64,000 nt of DNA from Strigamia acuminata (taxonomy: Eukaryota > Arthropoda > Chilopoda > Geophilomorpha > Linotaeniidae), in the NCBI GenBank assembly GCA_949358305.1, contig OX442323.1:5952001-6016000 (forward strand). The letters are read 5' to 3'. How positions within the stretch are numbered: position 1 is the stretch's first letter; each line of letters starts with the position of its first letter. The notes beneath the pieces are model-generated. The model had not been told where the DNA came from. It saw only the letters and a list, made by a program, of their open reading frames with translations, and did not search any database. The position numbers and the translations under genes are program-made. This document shows positions 10,701-23,800 of this stretch, one piece after another.

Positions 10701-13700
10701 TTCTAAGGTGATGTGATGAAATGCAAACACAAAGGGGGATGTTGACAATTATTTATGCAAACAGCTGAAATAACATGAAATAATTTGTTTTTTTGTGTTG
10801 TAATGATTGATTGGAGCGATTGTTTTGTTGGGAACACGAGGACGTGTAATTGATTAAGGGTAAGTGTGAATTGACCAACGCCTTTTAATTGTTTAAAATT
10901 GGATCGCGTTTGTTGCGTAATTAACCTTTGATTGCGAGTGGTCTCTTAATTGAGGGGTAAATAAATAGAAACCTTAGAGAAAAATAACAATCACTTTCGC
11001 TATTTATTTTTAATTTAATTCGCTCGTGGCGAGTGCGTCGAGTATTTACACTAGACAGTTTTTCTGCGGTTGCGTATTTTTTGTCGCCATGGCAACTGTC
11101 GGTGCGAATTGGAAGGAATTTGGGTTTTTCGTGGTTGAGCGGTCGAGTAATTATTTATTTTTGTTTTGTTTTAAGAGGATTTTGTTTTTGGAATGCGGTC
11201 GTGATGGAGTTTTGGTCTTGTGCAAGTGCCCGGTCGGGTTTATCAAGAGAGCTAATTGGATACAACTCATCCAACTCTGGTCCGAAAACTCAATCAGGAT
11301 AGTGGAAGGTGGGAGAGAGAAAGGAATTGCTTGTGTTAAGCTCTTGCGGTGTGAGCATTGGCTGCCGTTCCAATTAAATGGCCCAAGTTGTCAGGCTGTT
11401 TGGCTGAAACGTGCGACAACTGTTTGCGCATAGATTTGCAAGGCAAATAACAAACTGTTCGCTTTTATCTACCCAAACTGCTCGTGTTCGTTTTTATCCC
11501 AAAGTTTAAAGAGAAATTCCAACAAAAAAATCCTAAGAAAAATATATTTTTTTTTTTTTACGTTAAAAATTTTTTTTTTACGTTTCTAATATTATTATTT
11601 GTCAAATATGAATGCATTTTTAAAATGTAATTTTTTTAATTGTATTTTGAAATGCATTATTTAATGTACTGACACTTACGCGCATTTTGATACATTTTAG
11701 TTCAATAAATCATCGACAGATAATATACTTAATTCTGCGAAATGCTGTACATTGTAAAATATATTTTTGAACCATGTGGGTGAGCACGCTGTTGTGGGTA
11801 TTGAGCATAATGCAACTTCCTGCGAAGCCTGTAATGTCTAGAAACGACGTGGGAGTTGATTAGTGGCAATTTAATGCAGTAATTTCGAATGTCGGTGGTA
11901 AAAAATAGTTGAAAGACCGTCCTCTGATTTCCTAATTCAGTTGCCATTAACAATTCTCAAGGAATGACACGCGAAATAATTATTTTTTTGAATTAAATTC
12001 TATCTGAGAAGTTTATTGTGTATCGTGATGGAGGCTGAACGGGGCTGTCAAAAAGCATGATAGGGAGCAAATGAAAAGTTGCCAGATACCTGTCTTGAGC
12101 CAATTCGATTCTCTCATCTAACTGACCATCAGCAGCTGTGCGAGACAGCTATTTTTGCTACGGCGCTGTCAAACGCACTCGACTTAATGCAAATCTTGTT
12201 TATTTCAAACGCCACTTCTATTCCGAGAGGATTTCGTCTAACAATTGAGTTTTATTTTGCAGATTTTAAATAAATTAGTGATTTTTTTCTTCTTTTCTTT
12301 TTGTCGTTTTCATTTTCTCTTTGGTTAGGTACTCTAGTGTCCCCTTCTTTTCGAAATTGCTTTTACTTTATGTGCGAGGACAGCAGAAAGCTCATTAAAA
12401 TTTGATGGTTGAGCATTTGTTACCATTTGTCATTGCTCTTTTGTCTTGTTTTGTGTTTTTTTTTATTATTCTTTTTAAGTAGATGAAGGTTTCTAGGAAA
12501 TTAAATAGACGGAATTTAGTCACTATTTATTTATCGTACACTTTTGTGTTTTGTAAATTTTGTTTTTAGTTTAATTGTGCACGCGAGCACTGTCGGGAAG
12601 ATGAAGTTTCCTTCGTGTTAGGTAGATGGGAAAACTTCATTAAAAACTACAATGTTATGGGAAAAGTCAATTTTTCGTCACAAATTCAAAATTCAATCAA
12701 GTTTGCCATTAAAAATCCAAATTTCTCAAAATTTGCCATTAACAAATTAACATTTTCTTAAATTTTCCATTAAAAATCCAAATATCTCAAAAATTTCCAT
12801 TAAAAATCCAAATATCTCAAAATTTTCCATTAAAAATCCAAATATCTCAAAATTTTCCATTAAAAATCCAAATATCTCAAAATTTTCCATTAAAAATCCA
12901 AATATCTCAAAATTTTCCATTAACAAATTAAAATTTTCTTAAATTTTTCATTAAAAAAATCCAAATTTTCCACTAAAAATCCAAATTTTCCAAATTTTCC
13001 ATTAAAATCCAAATTTTTCCAAATTTCCCATTAAAATCCAAATTTTTCCAAATTTCCCATTAAAATTCAAATTTTGCCAAATTTTACTCTTATTACAATA
13101 GAGTTCTGCGCACTAATTAAATATTTTAATTTTTCCCGCGCTTTATTAGAGACCCGCGCACATAGAGTGAAAATATGGTGTACATTTTCTTTCTAATTTA
13201 AATTTAAAATAATAGAAATCGGTTTGAAATTTTAAGCTTCGCTGACAAACTGCGCCGCGATTTTGAAGCGATAATCCAGAAATGTGCGAGTGAAAAACGA
13301 AAAACCAAAAGAGAAAAAAAAGTTAATTTATATTTTTTTTACTCCAACTTTTTGTTTATATAATGACCCCCGAGATGGAGGAACAACAGGAAGGGACTTA
13401 ATTTGTAAATTAAAGAGTGAATAATGCAGGCTGAAAATATTTAAAGCAACTAAACAATAGAGATTTTTATCGTTGCAAATGATATTTCATTTTTATGTTT
13501 TCTCGCCGGCGATAAGAGTTAAGGCGGAGCTTTTGCTTATCTGCAATGCACGGCTGTCAGATTTGTTTATCGTCTCGACCCGCGCAATTCAATTTGCCGT
13601 ACCTGCGCTTTCTTCCTTCTCATTTTACCGTGATTATATTTCGTTTAGTGAGCTTTTGGACGGCGCTTCTCTTTTCTTTGCTCTTTTTCTTTTCATTTTT

Positions 13701-16700
13701 CATCCCGGTTTGATAGGTGGAGGAGGTGGAGGAGATATTCATCTCATGCGTTTGTCAGCTCCTCCACTGAGAATGAGTCGAACGAGTCTTATCTCGCAAT
13801 TTTTTCCTCTTCAACGTGACTGTTGACGCCTGTTTTCGGCGAATCTAATTGCTCGTAGATTTCGTCTTGTTCTAGTTTTCCCCCGCGATTCATTTCGATT
13901 AAACGATGAAAGAATTTCTTTTTTTCCTGTCGCGATATGCGCCAAACGCTTTGTGTTTGACAACAATCGTCGAAGTATATTCTTGGAAATGAAGTTTTTA
14001 GTCGCGAAAGATGGCGAAAATGTGTCTGAATAACTTTAATTGGCCCGTAGTGCAAACTCGAGTCTGGTTTGTTGATGCTTGGATACACGCAATGACATTT
14101 TGATTTGGGGAATGTTATCGCATCGACTGAATTACACATGTCGGTGTTTGCTCTTTTTAAGTAAATCTTTGAGTTGTTTATTCAATTTTTTTTGGGAAGT
14201 GGTGACAAGTTTCATCTTGGTTTATGTTTCATGAATGGTTCGGGTTCCTCTCGGTAGATGTTCGTCGTTAGACACAAGATATATTTGAATGTTGCACAAG
14301 AAATCTGTTTTGGGCAGATGCTGAAGCTGGATTTTAAGCATGGCTGATTCGGTTACACTTGATTACACATGATTGGTTCGATTTATTTTTGTTTTTATGA
14401 ATATTTTTTTTATTTTATTTAAAAAAAAAATTTTTCATTTAAAAATTAGATTAAAAGTGCAGTCGAAACTCTTTATAACGAATCGCGATATAACGAATAT
14501 TGGCATCAATGTAAGATATCACTAGTGGTAGATTATTGAAGTATATATTGTTGTAAAAAAAATTAATAAACATGTTGAGATGACATGGCATTTATTTGTG
14601 GATTACACCAACACGAATACCTAAAAATGGTTTGGTTGGCTGGCCACAGAACACCATGTTAAAAAATTTCGATATAACGAATTCTCATTATAACGAATCG
14701 ATTTTTCGGGTCTCTTTCGATTATATACAGTATATTGAAATGCGTTGGGTTTCATGAGAGTGCATTTTGTAAGGGGCCGTCCATAAATTACGTAACGCCT
14801 TAAGGGGGGGGAGGGGGTTTCGAATTTTGTTACGGGTTGTTACGATTGGGGAGGGGGGGTTCGCAATAATGTTACGTAACATTTTTTTTTTGAAATTTTG
14901 AAATTCTTAAATTTTGAAATTTTTATATTTTTAAATACTGAAAATTTTACTTTATAAATAATTGATTTTTGAGTTATTATTCTTTTTTTTGTATAAAATT
15001 GTATAAGTAGTCATTATTAAATAAAAATTGTATTTATATTTAGTGTATCGTATATCAAAATTGGGGGGGGTGGTTAGTTTCGTTACGTAATATTCTAGGG
15101 GGGGTTTATGGATTTGTTACGACTTTGTTACAGGGGGGGGGGAGGGGGTCTAAAAGTCCAAAAATTAGCGTTACGTAATTTATGGACGGCCCCTAATAGA
15201 TTTTTGCAAATGATAATACATTTTGTTAAATATATTATGAAATGCGTTCTTGGGATTTGTTTATTTAATTTGTTTGTTTTTATGATTCAATTTTTAGAGG
15301 GGTCCTGAAATAAAGTCGTAAAAAGTTCCAAAATATGCGACGTTGTTTTATCAAAAGGTCAGAGTAGTTTTCGCTACTGAAATTGGATGGGGATTTATTT
15401 TGTGATTACACCTGCTCGTTGAATGGCTTGAGAAAGGTTTTCTTAATGGCTTTTCATCGGTGCCTACTCCTCCCACTCTTCACATCTATTTTTTTTTTTT
15501 GAGATTTGGTAAAATATATTTTTTTTTCATTAAAAAAAAATTAATTTGATTTATACGAAAGCGGAAAATAAGTTTTTCGAGGGAAGAAACGTTAAAATTG
15601 ATGATTTGCATCGTGGGATGTGTTGTCGTATCAAAATATCCAGATTAGAAAATAAACAAATTAATACCTAATTAAGGAGTTTGATGTTTTACTTTGATTA
15701 ATTAATCGGATGATGATTGCGATGAGGTTTTAGATGAAAGGACACATTCAAATTGCTTATCTATTTTTTCTCCAGTGGGCGTTGCTCGCTTTATTGCTTA
15801 ACTATTTTTTTTCTAGTGGGCTTTGCTCACTTTTTGTCCTCCATTTTTGGAGCGTTTTTTTTGCCGTTTTTTGTGCTCTGACCTGGATTTCTGTGTGTTT
15901 TGAACGGTCTGTTAATTCGAGCTGATATCGGGTGTTTTCGGTGAAGTAGCATCTTTGTGATTTGGCGTTAAGCCTCGTTTGTTGTTTAGGATTGAGTGGT
16001 CGTTGAGGCCTGGAACTGTTGTCCGCCTTGCCACCGCCCGATGTGCTGTGTAGCAGGTGCTTAAAACCGTTCGTTGCTTCATTTGGGCTAGGAAGTACCA
16101 CGCTGAATATTTCAAGGTAAAATCTGAGGAAATTGCTGTTTTTTAGCCTAAGTTTAAGTGTGACGTGTGTGATAAACTGAGATACCAAGGCACTACTTGA
16201 TGAGTCTGCTGTTCTGATTCGACAGCTGCCGTCGGATTTTCTCCCGAGTGCGGTGGATGCTCTTAGTGTTGGTGTCGTTGTTGATACTGATGGTGATAGA
16301 GATAGACTACTCAATTCTAATCGTGAAATTCTTCTCTCACTTGTCCAAGTAATTAGGGAAATCAAGTGTGATCAATTGGCCTTTATGTACAAAATAGATT
16401 TTCTCTATAAGGAAAATGTAGAGTTAAGAAAGCAAATTCTGAAGAGGGTTATTGATACCGTTGTTGGTGTTCCTGTTAATAGTGAAACCTCCTTTGCCGC
16501 TGTGTTAATACATGGATCGACTGTGCGGGCTATTATTCCGGCTCCTTCTAGAAGACCATAGTCGTGCATGCGAGTTACAGGAACCGAACGGACTTCGGGG
16601 CATCTGTTATGTCCGGCGCCAAACGCCAGAGTGACAGCGAATCGCAAGAGTCGGACGATGAACATCGTAGATCTGCTCAATTGTTTGTTGGTGTGTTTAT

Positions 16701-17829
16701 TGGTTCTGGCTCTAAAGGCTAGTTCACATGGATGCGTTAACGCATGCGTTATCGCACCAAAGCTGCTTCGTTGCATGTGAACTGGTATGCGGCGCTAACG
16801 CGCGTTGACTGAAGCGCGTTGTGATTTCGTACGTCGTAACGCACAATGCACGAGTTGACAATTTTCAACTTCAACGCAGCAATGAACTTTAGTTGTCAGA
16901 ATATCCCGCTAGGTGATATGGCACTGCTACATGTCACTATTCATTGTCAACAAAAATGGCTACAGCTAAAAACAACCCGCATATTCCGTTTTAGTTTGTC
17001 AAAACAATGTGAACATGTGAACTGGCATGCGTTGTTTGTTGCTGCGTTGACAATGCGCGATGGCACATGCTTGCGCGTTGAAGCTGATGCAGCAACGCAT
17101 CCATGTGAACTAGGCTTAACGGAAACCTCAAAGTTATTATGCCAGTGGCGGGGGTTTATCGTGGCATCATTGGAGCGACTGGTTCGATTTTTGTATTGAA
17201 GCTATCACCCGAGACCACTGTGGATGGTATTTAAGAAGTCCTCGGGTCCGGACGGTATCCCTTCCTTTATTTTGAAGGGCTGTGTCGAGGTTTTGAGTGT
17301 TCCTCTGCTCTATATCTTTAATCTATCACTGACTTCTGGTATTTTTACTTCGTTGTGGAGGTGTTCTACCTTAACCCTGATCTTCAAGGGTGTTTCTCGC
17401 CTTGACGTTGGGAATTATTGCCCGGTTTCAATGATGTGTTTCACCTCAAAACTTCTTGAATACGTCGTCTTGGGTTTCATCGAGGATTGGGTTGACTCTT
17501 TTGTTTCTGTTCGTTTGCTATGCGGGATGTATTGTTTGTTTTTGACTTAATGCATGGACGTGTTCTCTCCCCACATCTTCTAGGTTTGTTGAATTTTTAT
17601 GTTCTGGTCTGTTATACACGTGATCATTTGACTTTGTTCCTTCACCTGTTGATTTCACCTACCGTCTGTGTGTTAATGTGAATAATTTGCCTCAACTATT
17701 ATTATTTTATTATTGATAATTTTATTTATTTTCCTAAAGAGCTTCAACTTTTCATAAATATTCGATTTGAAAATAAACAAATAAAAAAGTTCACGGTTTG
17801 TCGTGAGAATTGCGTTATGCTTTCCAAAT

Positions 17830-17860
<31 letters not shown>

Positions 17861-20800
17861 TTGATATAGAATTAAATTTCTCTTATTTACCTCTCATTGT
17901 GCGCGAAGTTAATGTGTACCATTAGTGTGTGAGTCTTTATTATAAAGCGGAGCCTTATAATGGAGATCAGAAGAAATTTTTTTTTGACTTAAAAAATTCA
18001 TTTTTTTAGCTTAAAATAATGGAGATCAAAGGAAATTTCTTTTTGGTTTTGCCTTAAAAAATGTAAATTTTTGCAGTTACAGCGCATTGGGAATTTAATT
18101 GTGCCAATAGTGCGCGGGTGCACAATGAGAGGAAATTGGTTATTTTATTAATTTTCTTTTGATGGAAGAAAGTAACTCGAATTACAGCGTGATCGCCTTG
18201 CTACTTAAACTACGTTAGTGGAAATAGAGGGCGAAAAAAAGCAAAAGGGTCATCTCCTTGGTGACTGCATTTCCACATCCCTGTTTTTCCCTCTTGCAAT
18301 TGCATTTGCTTCGAATGAGAAGCTAGTATTACAAGCAAAAAGCTTTCTTCCTCTAAAAATCTTGGCTAACTACGATTAAAGGCAATCATAAACCGGCTTT
18401 TAAGTGTCGTGCCACCTTCTACCTTTTCTTTTCTTTTCTTTTCTATTTTATTTGGTTTTTTTATTATTTTTTTTCTGTTTTATTCGGGTGCTCCCTCTAC
18501 GTGTTATGCTTTCCAAGTCGTTCTCCAGACACCCACTTGTTCATTATGCATGCTTTTATCGATGTGTTCGCATCAACTTGCCCGCGACGTTCTGCGAAAT
18601 CCAAGGGATTAGTTGGCAAAACGGGAATTATTTCTAATTTATTATTATTTACATTTTCTAAATTTTTTAAAATGTTAGAAAACCTAAGTTTGCAGCGTTT
18701 AGTTATTATCAGAAAGGATTTTTGATCGCTTCTGTCAAAAGCTTGCTCTGATCTTTGATACAAGATGAGTGCAATTTCTTGTAGGACCTGCAGCAGTGGT
18801 ATTATTTGACCAAAAACTCGTTCTCGTGGGACCCTTTCATTGTGTGAGTTAATGGAAATGTACTTATTGAAGACGGAAAAAAACAGAGAAAATGTATTTT
18901 GATATCGTGTGGAATGAATTTTGAGTGTTTTTCCCATTTTTCAACCACAAATATCGAGTAAAGAGAAGTAGCACGAGTTTAAGTAAGTGGAAGGAACGAA
19001 GGGGGGAATTTACGGTTGATTTTTTTTTTTTTTTTTAAATTTGTTGAAATGAACAAGAAAAAGTAGATTGGATTGTGTTGTGGGTGCACACAGCAGGATT
19101 ACGTCAAGCAAACGTTGTTAGGTGGAATTTGGAAGCGTTTCTAGACTCGGCTTTGACCTTTTCCATGGACGGAATCGTGGGGTTGGGGCATTTTGTGTTG
19201 CTATGAATAGTAAAGAGGTGGATCTTTTTGGCAAGCGACTCGCACTGCTTGCTCAGCCATGATTTCCCCTGGCGACCCCTGTGGTAACGAGACTTGAGGA
19301 TGGGAAGGGGAATTTCACTGCTTGGACAGGTGTGTGTGTTCACTTTGTAATCCACCACGACATGTCTTAATTGAATTGAGATGAAGCGAAATCAGCTGTT
19401 TGTATTTTTAATAAAGGACGACAAGCCAGATTAGAGGGACTTGGCTTTGTACTCACGACTTTCGCTTATTTGTCATTATAATTTGCTTATAAATGTGGGA
19501 AGAGCGTTTTGCAAAGTCATAAGCCATTATCAGAAACTGCTCACAAAAACTGTTTTTCAAGTGGTTTTTGGGACCTGCTTTTGGTTTTTATAACTACAGT
19601 AAATTTAAAGTTTAAAATGCTTGCAGGTGAAGTATTTAGTGCACTCCGTGGGGGCACATTGAACAAACTAAGACAATTCACAAACGTGTATTAAAGGAAA
19701 TAAATTAAAAATTGCAGTAGCTGCATTCAAAAACTCTAAAACGTCTCTAAAACTCGTTTGGTGTCTGTACATGTGACGTCATTCCCATTGAATAACATGG
19801 GAATGACGTCGCACGTACAGACATAAAACGAGTTTTAGAGGCGTTTTAGAGTTTTTGAATGCGGCTAGTGTTTCATTTTTGAGTATTCGCCCTCTGTACT
19901 AAAAATGGGATAAAAGCAGAATTGCGTTCAAAGAAGGTGGTCTTAATTCGTCAATCGTCAATTCCTACACCTCGGCAATGTTAAATTCTCTCGCCCATCC
20001 GGACAGCCTGTTAACGGAAAGCTGATCTTCGTTTCTAGGCGTAGAAACTTCTGTGGCACAATTTGTGCCCGGTCATAATTTTTTTTAACCGGTCCCAAAT
20101 ATGGCTGCAATCAGTTCTGCCAACAAATGCAAACAGATTATTATACTCGAGTTGCACTCAAGAAAGGACCTTACAATCTCTACTCTCATTGGTCGAGTTT
20201 ACTAGTAACTCCATCCTAGCTCCAAAAATAGTCTCAAAAATTTTTATTGGCATCCATCTTGTTTCTTTTTCATGGCCATTCACCATTTCTTTTCTGTTGC
20301 ATAGAGTTGCTGCGAGTACCACAAAAAGTCTGGGGTGTGACAGACTGGCGCATGTTCTGTTACCAGATGATTCTGATAGGCTTTTCTGTCAAGTCTATAC
20401 ACACAAAAACGTTTGTGGGTTTACACTTCTGTTAGCAGATGATGTTATGAGTACTAAGCTTTAATCCGGTCAACTTTTTGGGACCTGTCCTATGTCTGGG
20501 CTACACAGTACACTGTACAGTATATCTTGTGTATAGCTTGGTAGTTAGTTAGGTCTTCAACGGTGAAAATTTTTTTGAGGAAAATAAATAATAATAATAA
20601 TTGTCCATGGGCCTCCAATTGCACGCTAAAAGTGCACTGGTGCGCAATTAGAGACATGAAACTCTTTTCCCCCTATGTATAACCTTTTTGCTGTTAGTCT
20701 GAATAAAGCCACCAATGTAGTAAGAAGTAGACTTTGACTGATATCGATATTTTGCAGTGTCGCCGATACCGATAATCGGCAACCGAATGTCAGCCGAAAC

Positions 20801-23800
20801 CGATACCTGCGCCGATATTAAAATTAAAATGTCTCTTAGTAAAACGACGTCTCGCCAAGAAGTTTTAAGTAGCACGTGTGCATGTGGGGATAAAGAAATG
20901 TTTGCAAATAGCGCGCGGGTGTGCAATTAGAAGATGTATACGGTAAAGCGTCGCGTGTTTTTTTGTGTGGTGATTTTGTGAGGTTTTGCCAATAATATCG
21001 TGATTAATCAGATTTTGTTGGATGTAATTATGTTCGGTCCTCGGGCTTCAATAAAGTGATACTCGAAGTAACACTTGGCTAGGTGATTTGATTTGCGTTA
21101 TATCAGTTATTGGCAAATCATTAACGAAAGGAAATGAGACGAGGAACATTGCCAACAAAACTACTTTTTATAATTAAGGGGTACTGTTCCGTCATGTGGG
21201 AAACCGTTGATTTTTTCTTTAAAAACGTGTTTATTTATGTGTCATTAATGTTTGATGTAATCGATGAATGTTGAAAACGGAAAAGTATATTTATTCGTTT
21301 TAGTTTTGTTACATTTCAAGGAAAAAATATATCAAGGAAATTTCATGTTAATTATGCATCATATAATGCATGGAGTTTTATTTTTAGTTTATTTTGATTT
21401 TTTTTAAATTTTTTTTAAATTGATGAAAGAAAGAAAAAGTAGTGTTGTGGTAATTGGCGATAAACCGCGAATCGTTTTAAGAAAATCATACAAGAAACGT
21501 ATGGTTTTGTAATAAAATGTTTTATTGACCCAAAGTGACCTCAGCTGTTTCCGCCCTCATCGCTTTGCATTAAGCAACAGATGTCGAGTGTGTACCAGCT
21601 GTAAACGCACTAACAAATCACTCGCTCTGCCCTTAGCTTGTCAGATGTGAATACACTCTGCACTATTCTAATTATGTATTCCACTTTCGTTATATTTTTT
21701 ATGTATGCCCGTTCCGTTCATTCATGCTTTGAATCCACACATTTTACACGTAATAAATGCAAATTCCAGAAAATATACTAAAGGAATTACGAAGTACAAT
21801 TTATCTCATTATATTGCACCCATTAAACAGGGGCGCATCCAGAAAACGCACAAGGGGTGGCCATTTTGGTTCAATTTTTCACTCATAAATTGAATATTTC
21901 TGACCAAAAGTTGGATTTTTTGGCCTAAAAATTAGTTTTTCTGGCAATTTTTGCCTAAAAATGATTTTTTTTTAGTCTAAATATTAATTTTTGGTCTTAA
22001 AAATGAAATTTTTCCGTTGTTCAAGGAGGTGACCATGACCATGGTCCTTATGCTCCACTTTTTTCCTTCTCACCTGGATCCGCTTCTGCCATTAAGTGTT
22101 CAAATAGCTGTAAATGAAAAATTATGAGGGAAAACAATCACTTTACTGTTAGTCTAAATTTTTCAATTAAGAGAGACACTAATCACATCTAGAGTGGACA
22201 TTGGACACTAATCCCTACTCAAATATTACGAAAAAAGCGTTAAATGATCATAAATTGGCCAATTATTCAACACTAGTGACACCCATTCAAAATAAGTACG
22301 GTAACATAAAATTCCGATTCTAAGACGCTTTTTTTGCCTAAAATTCATGTCTAAAAGTGTGGACTGCGACTTAGAATCGGAATTTTACGGTATATTAATC
22401 CTAGCAGTACAAACCTAAAAAGAAAATTCCTACTCATCCAACCCGGGTCGTTTTTGACCCAAAGCCAAAAAATAATTTCCAAAAATGTATGAAAATAATT
22501 ATTTTTTGAACTGTTTCATGTTTATAAATAAATTTAACGAATTCGGTAAAATGATTGAGATGAATTCAAAAGTAGTTTTTAAACAAAGGAATTTGTGGAA
22601 TTTTTTTGTGTTTTTAAATTTTTTGAGTCTATTATTTTCTTTTATTGTTTGTCATGATGTTTAATGAAAATACGTGAAATGTCAGAAAGAAAATCCCATT
22701 AGTTTTTGACAAGAAAACTAAAAACACTTTTGGAGGTCAAAATTTGTAGGTTGGTGGAGATCGGACATTTTTACCCGTAAAATTTCCAAAAAACAAAATA
22801 ATAATAATAATTGAAGAACTCTTAAAAATCTCTTTTCCGCTTCTCATCATTGACACGACCCACAGGTGAACGCGCGCTGGAAATTTGATTTCAAATACGG
22901 GATTCCTCCAGGAATGAATCCAAATTGAATAGACATCTTTTTCTTGTACATACAATATTTTTTTTATTTTTTTTTTATTTTTTTTATTTCCCCGGTTACC
23001 CTATTCCCAACTCTCTTTTTACACACCTTGACGAGCATTGGAAGGGAGCGAGATGAAAGGTTTTCTTTTTTAATATTCTTTTCTTTAGCTTGGTTCCTGC
23101 TTCAATCTGGAATTGACATATGGTATTGCAATAGGATGCTTACTTTTCACTCGGCTTTCATTGGTTATTGGATTTCATGTTAAACTATGTATTGCGTCAT
23201 TCACATCCCACGTGTATAAACTCCTTTGCCGACTAACTGCGCAGTGTTGAAGTAAGCCATGCAAATGTGAGACTGATCAACAAATAGGCCCCATGGGTTG
23301 TGCGTCTCCTCCACGCATATCATTAATTTTCTTCCAAATTGACATTCAGTGACAGAACGAGGCTTATCTGTCTTATCAACACACTCCCTCTTTCTTGAGG
23401 GAAATAGAAAATAGAATGTTGGCGGGGGTCGCTTTTTAATTTGCTTGTAATGAAAGATGACTTTTTTTTCTTTTATTTTTTTTTTAAAATTTATTTTTTA
23501 AAGTTGTGTTGAGTTTTATTCTTTTATTAGCGGAGAATTTATTCCGCGTGCCGGAATTGTGTTTAGATTGATCCCGACACGACATTCCTCTTCCTCTAGG
23601 TTGCTCATACACAAACACGAGCCACGAGTCGTGGCAAGTTCGTGCGCGGAATTGACGCAACAGATTATAGCACTTTGGTGCAGATTTTTCTGCTAAATTC
23701 CAGCTTTGTTTTGCTCAGTTAATTGGTCCGCGAGTAAATAAAGTGTAAACTGCACGATTAATGCAGATAAAATGATTGTTTTGGTGATAAATAAATTTAA

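Noticed and set aside
13473-14139. ORFs of 116-117 codons on both strands
   Set aside because: Overlapping open frames on opposite strands without recognisable domains.
18404-18937. Cluster of 60-146-codon ORFs on both strands
   Set aside because: No recognised motif; poly-T-derived hydrophobic strings on one strand and unstructured lysine-rich text on the other.
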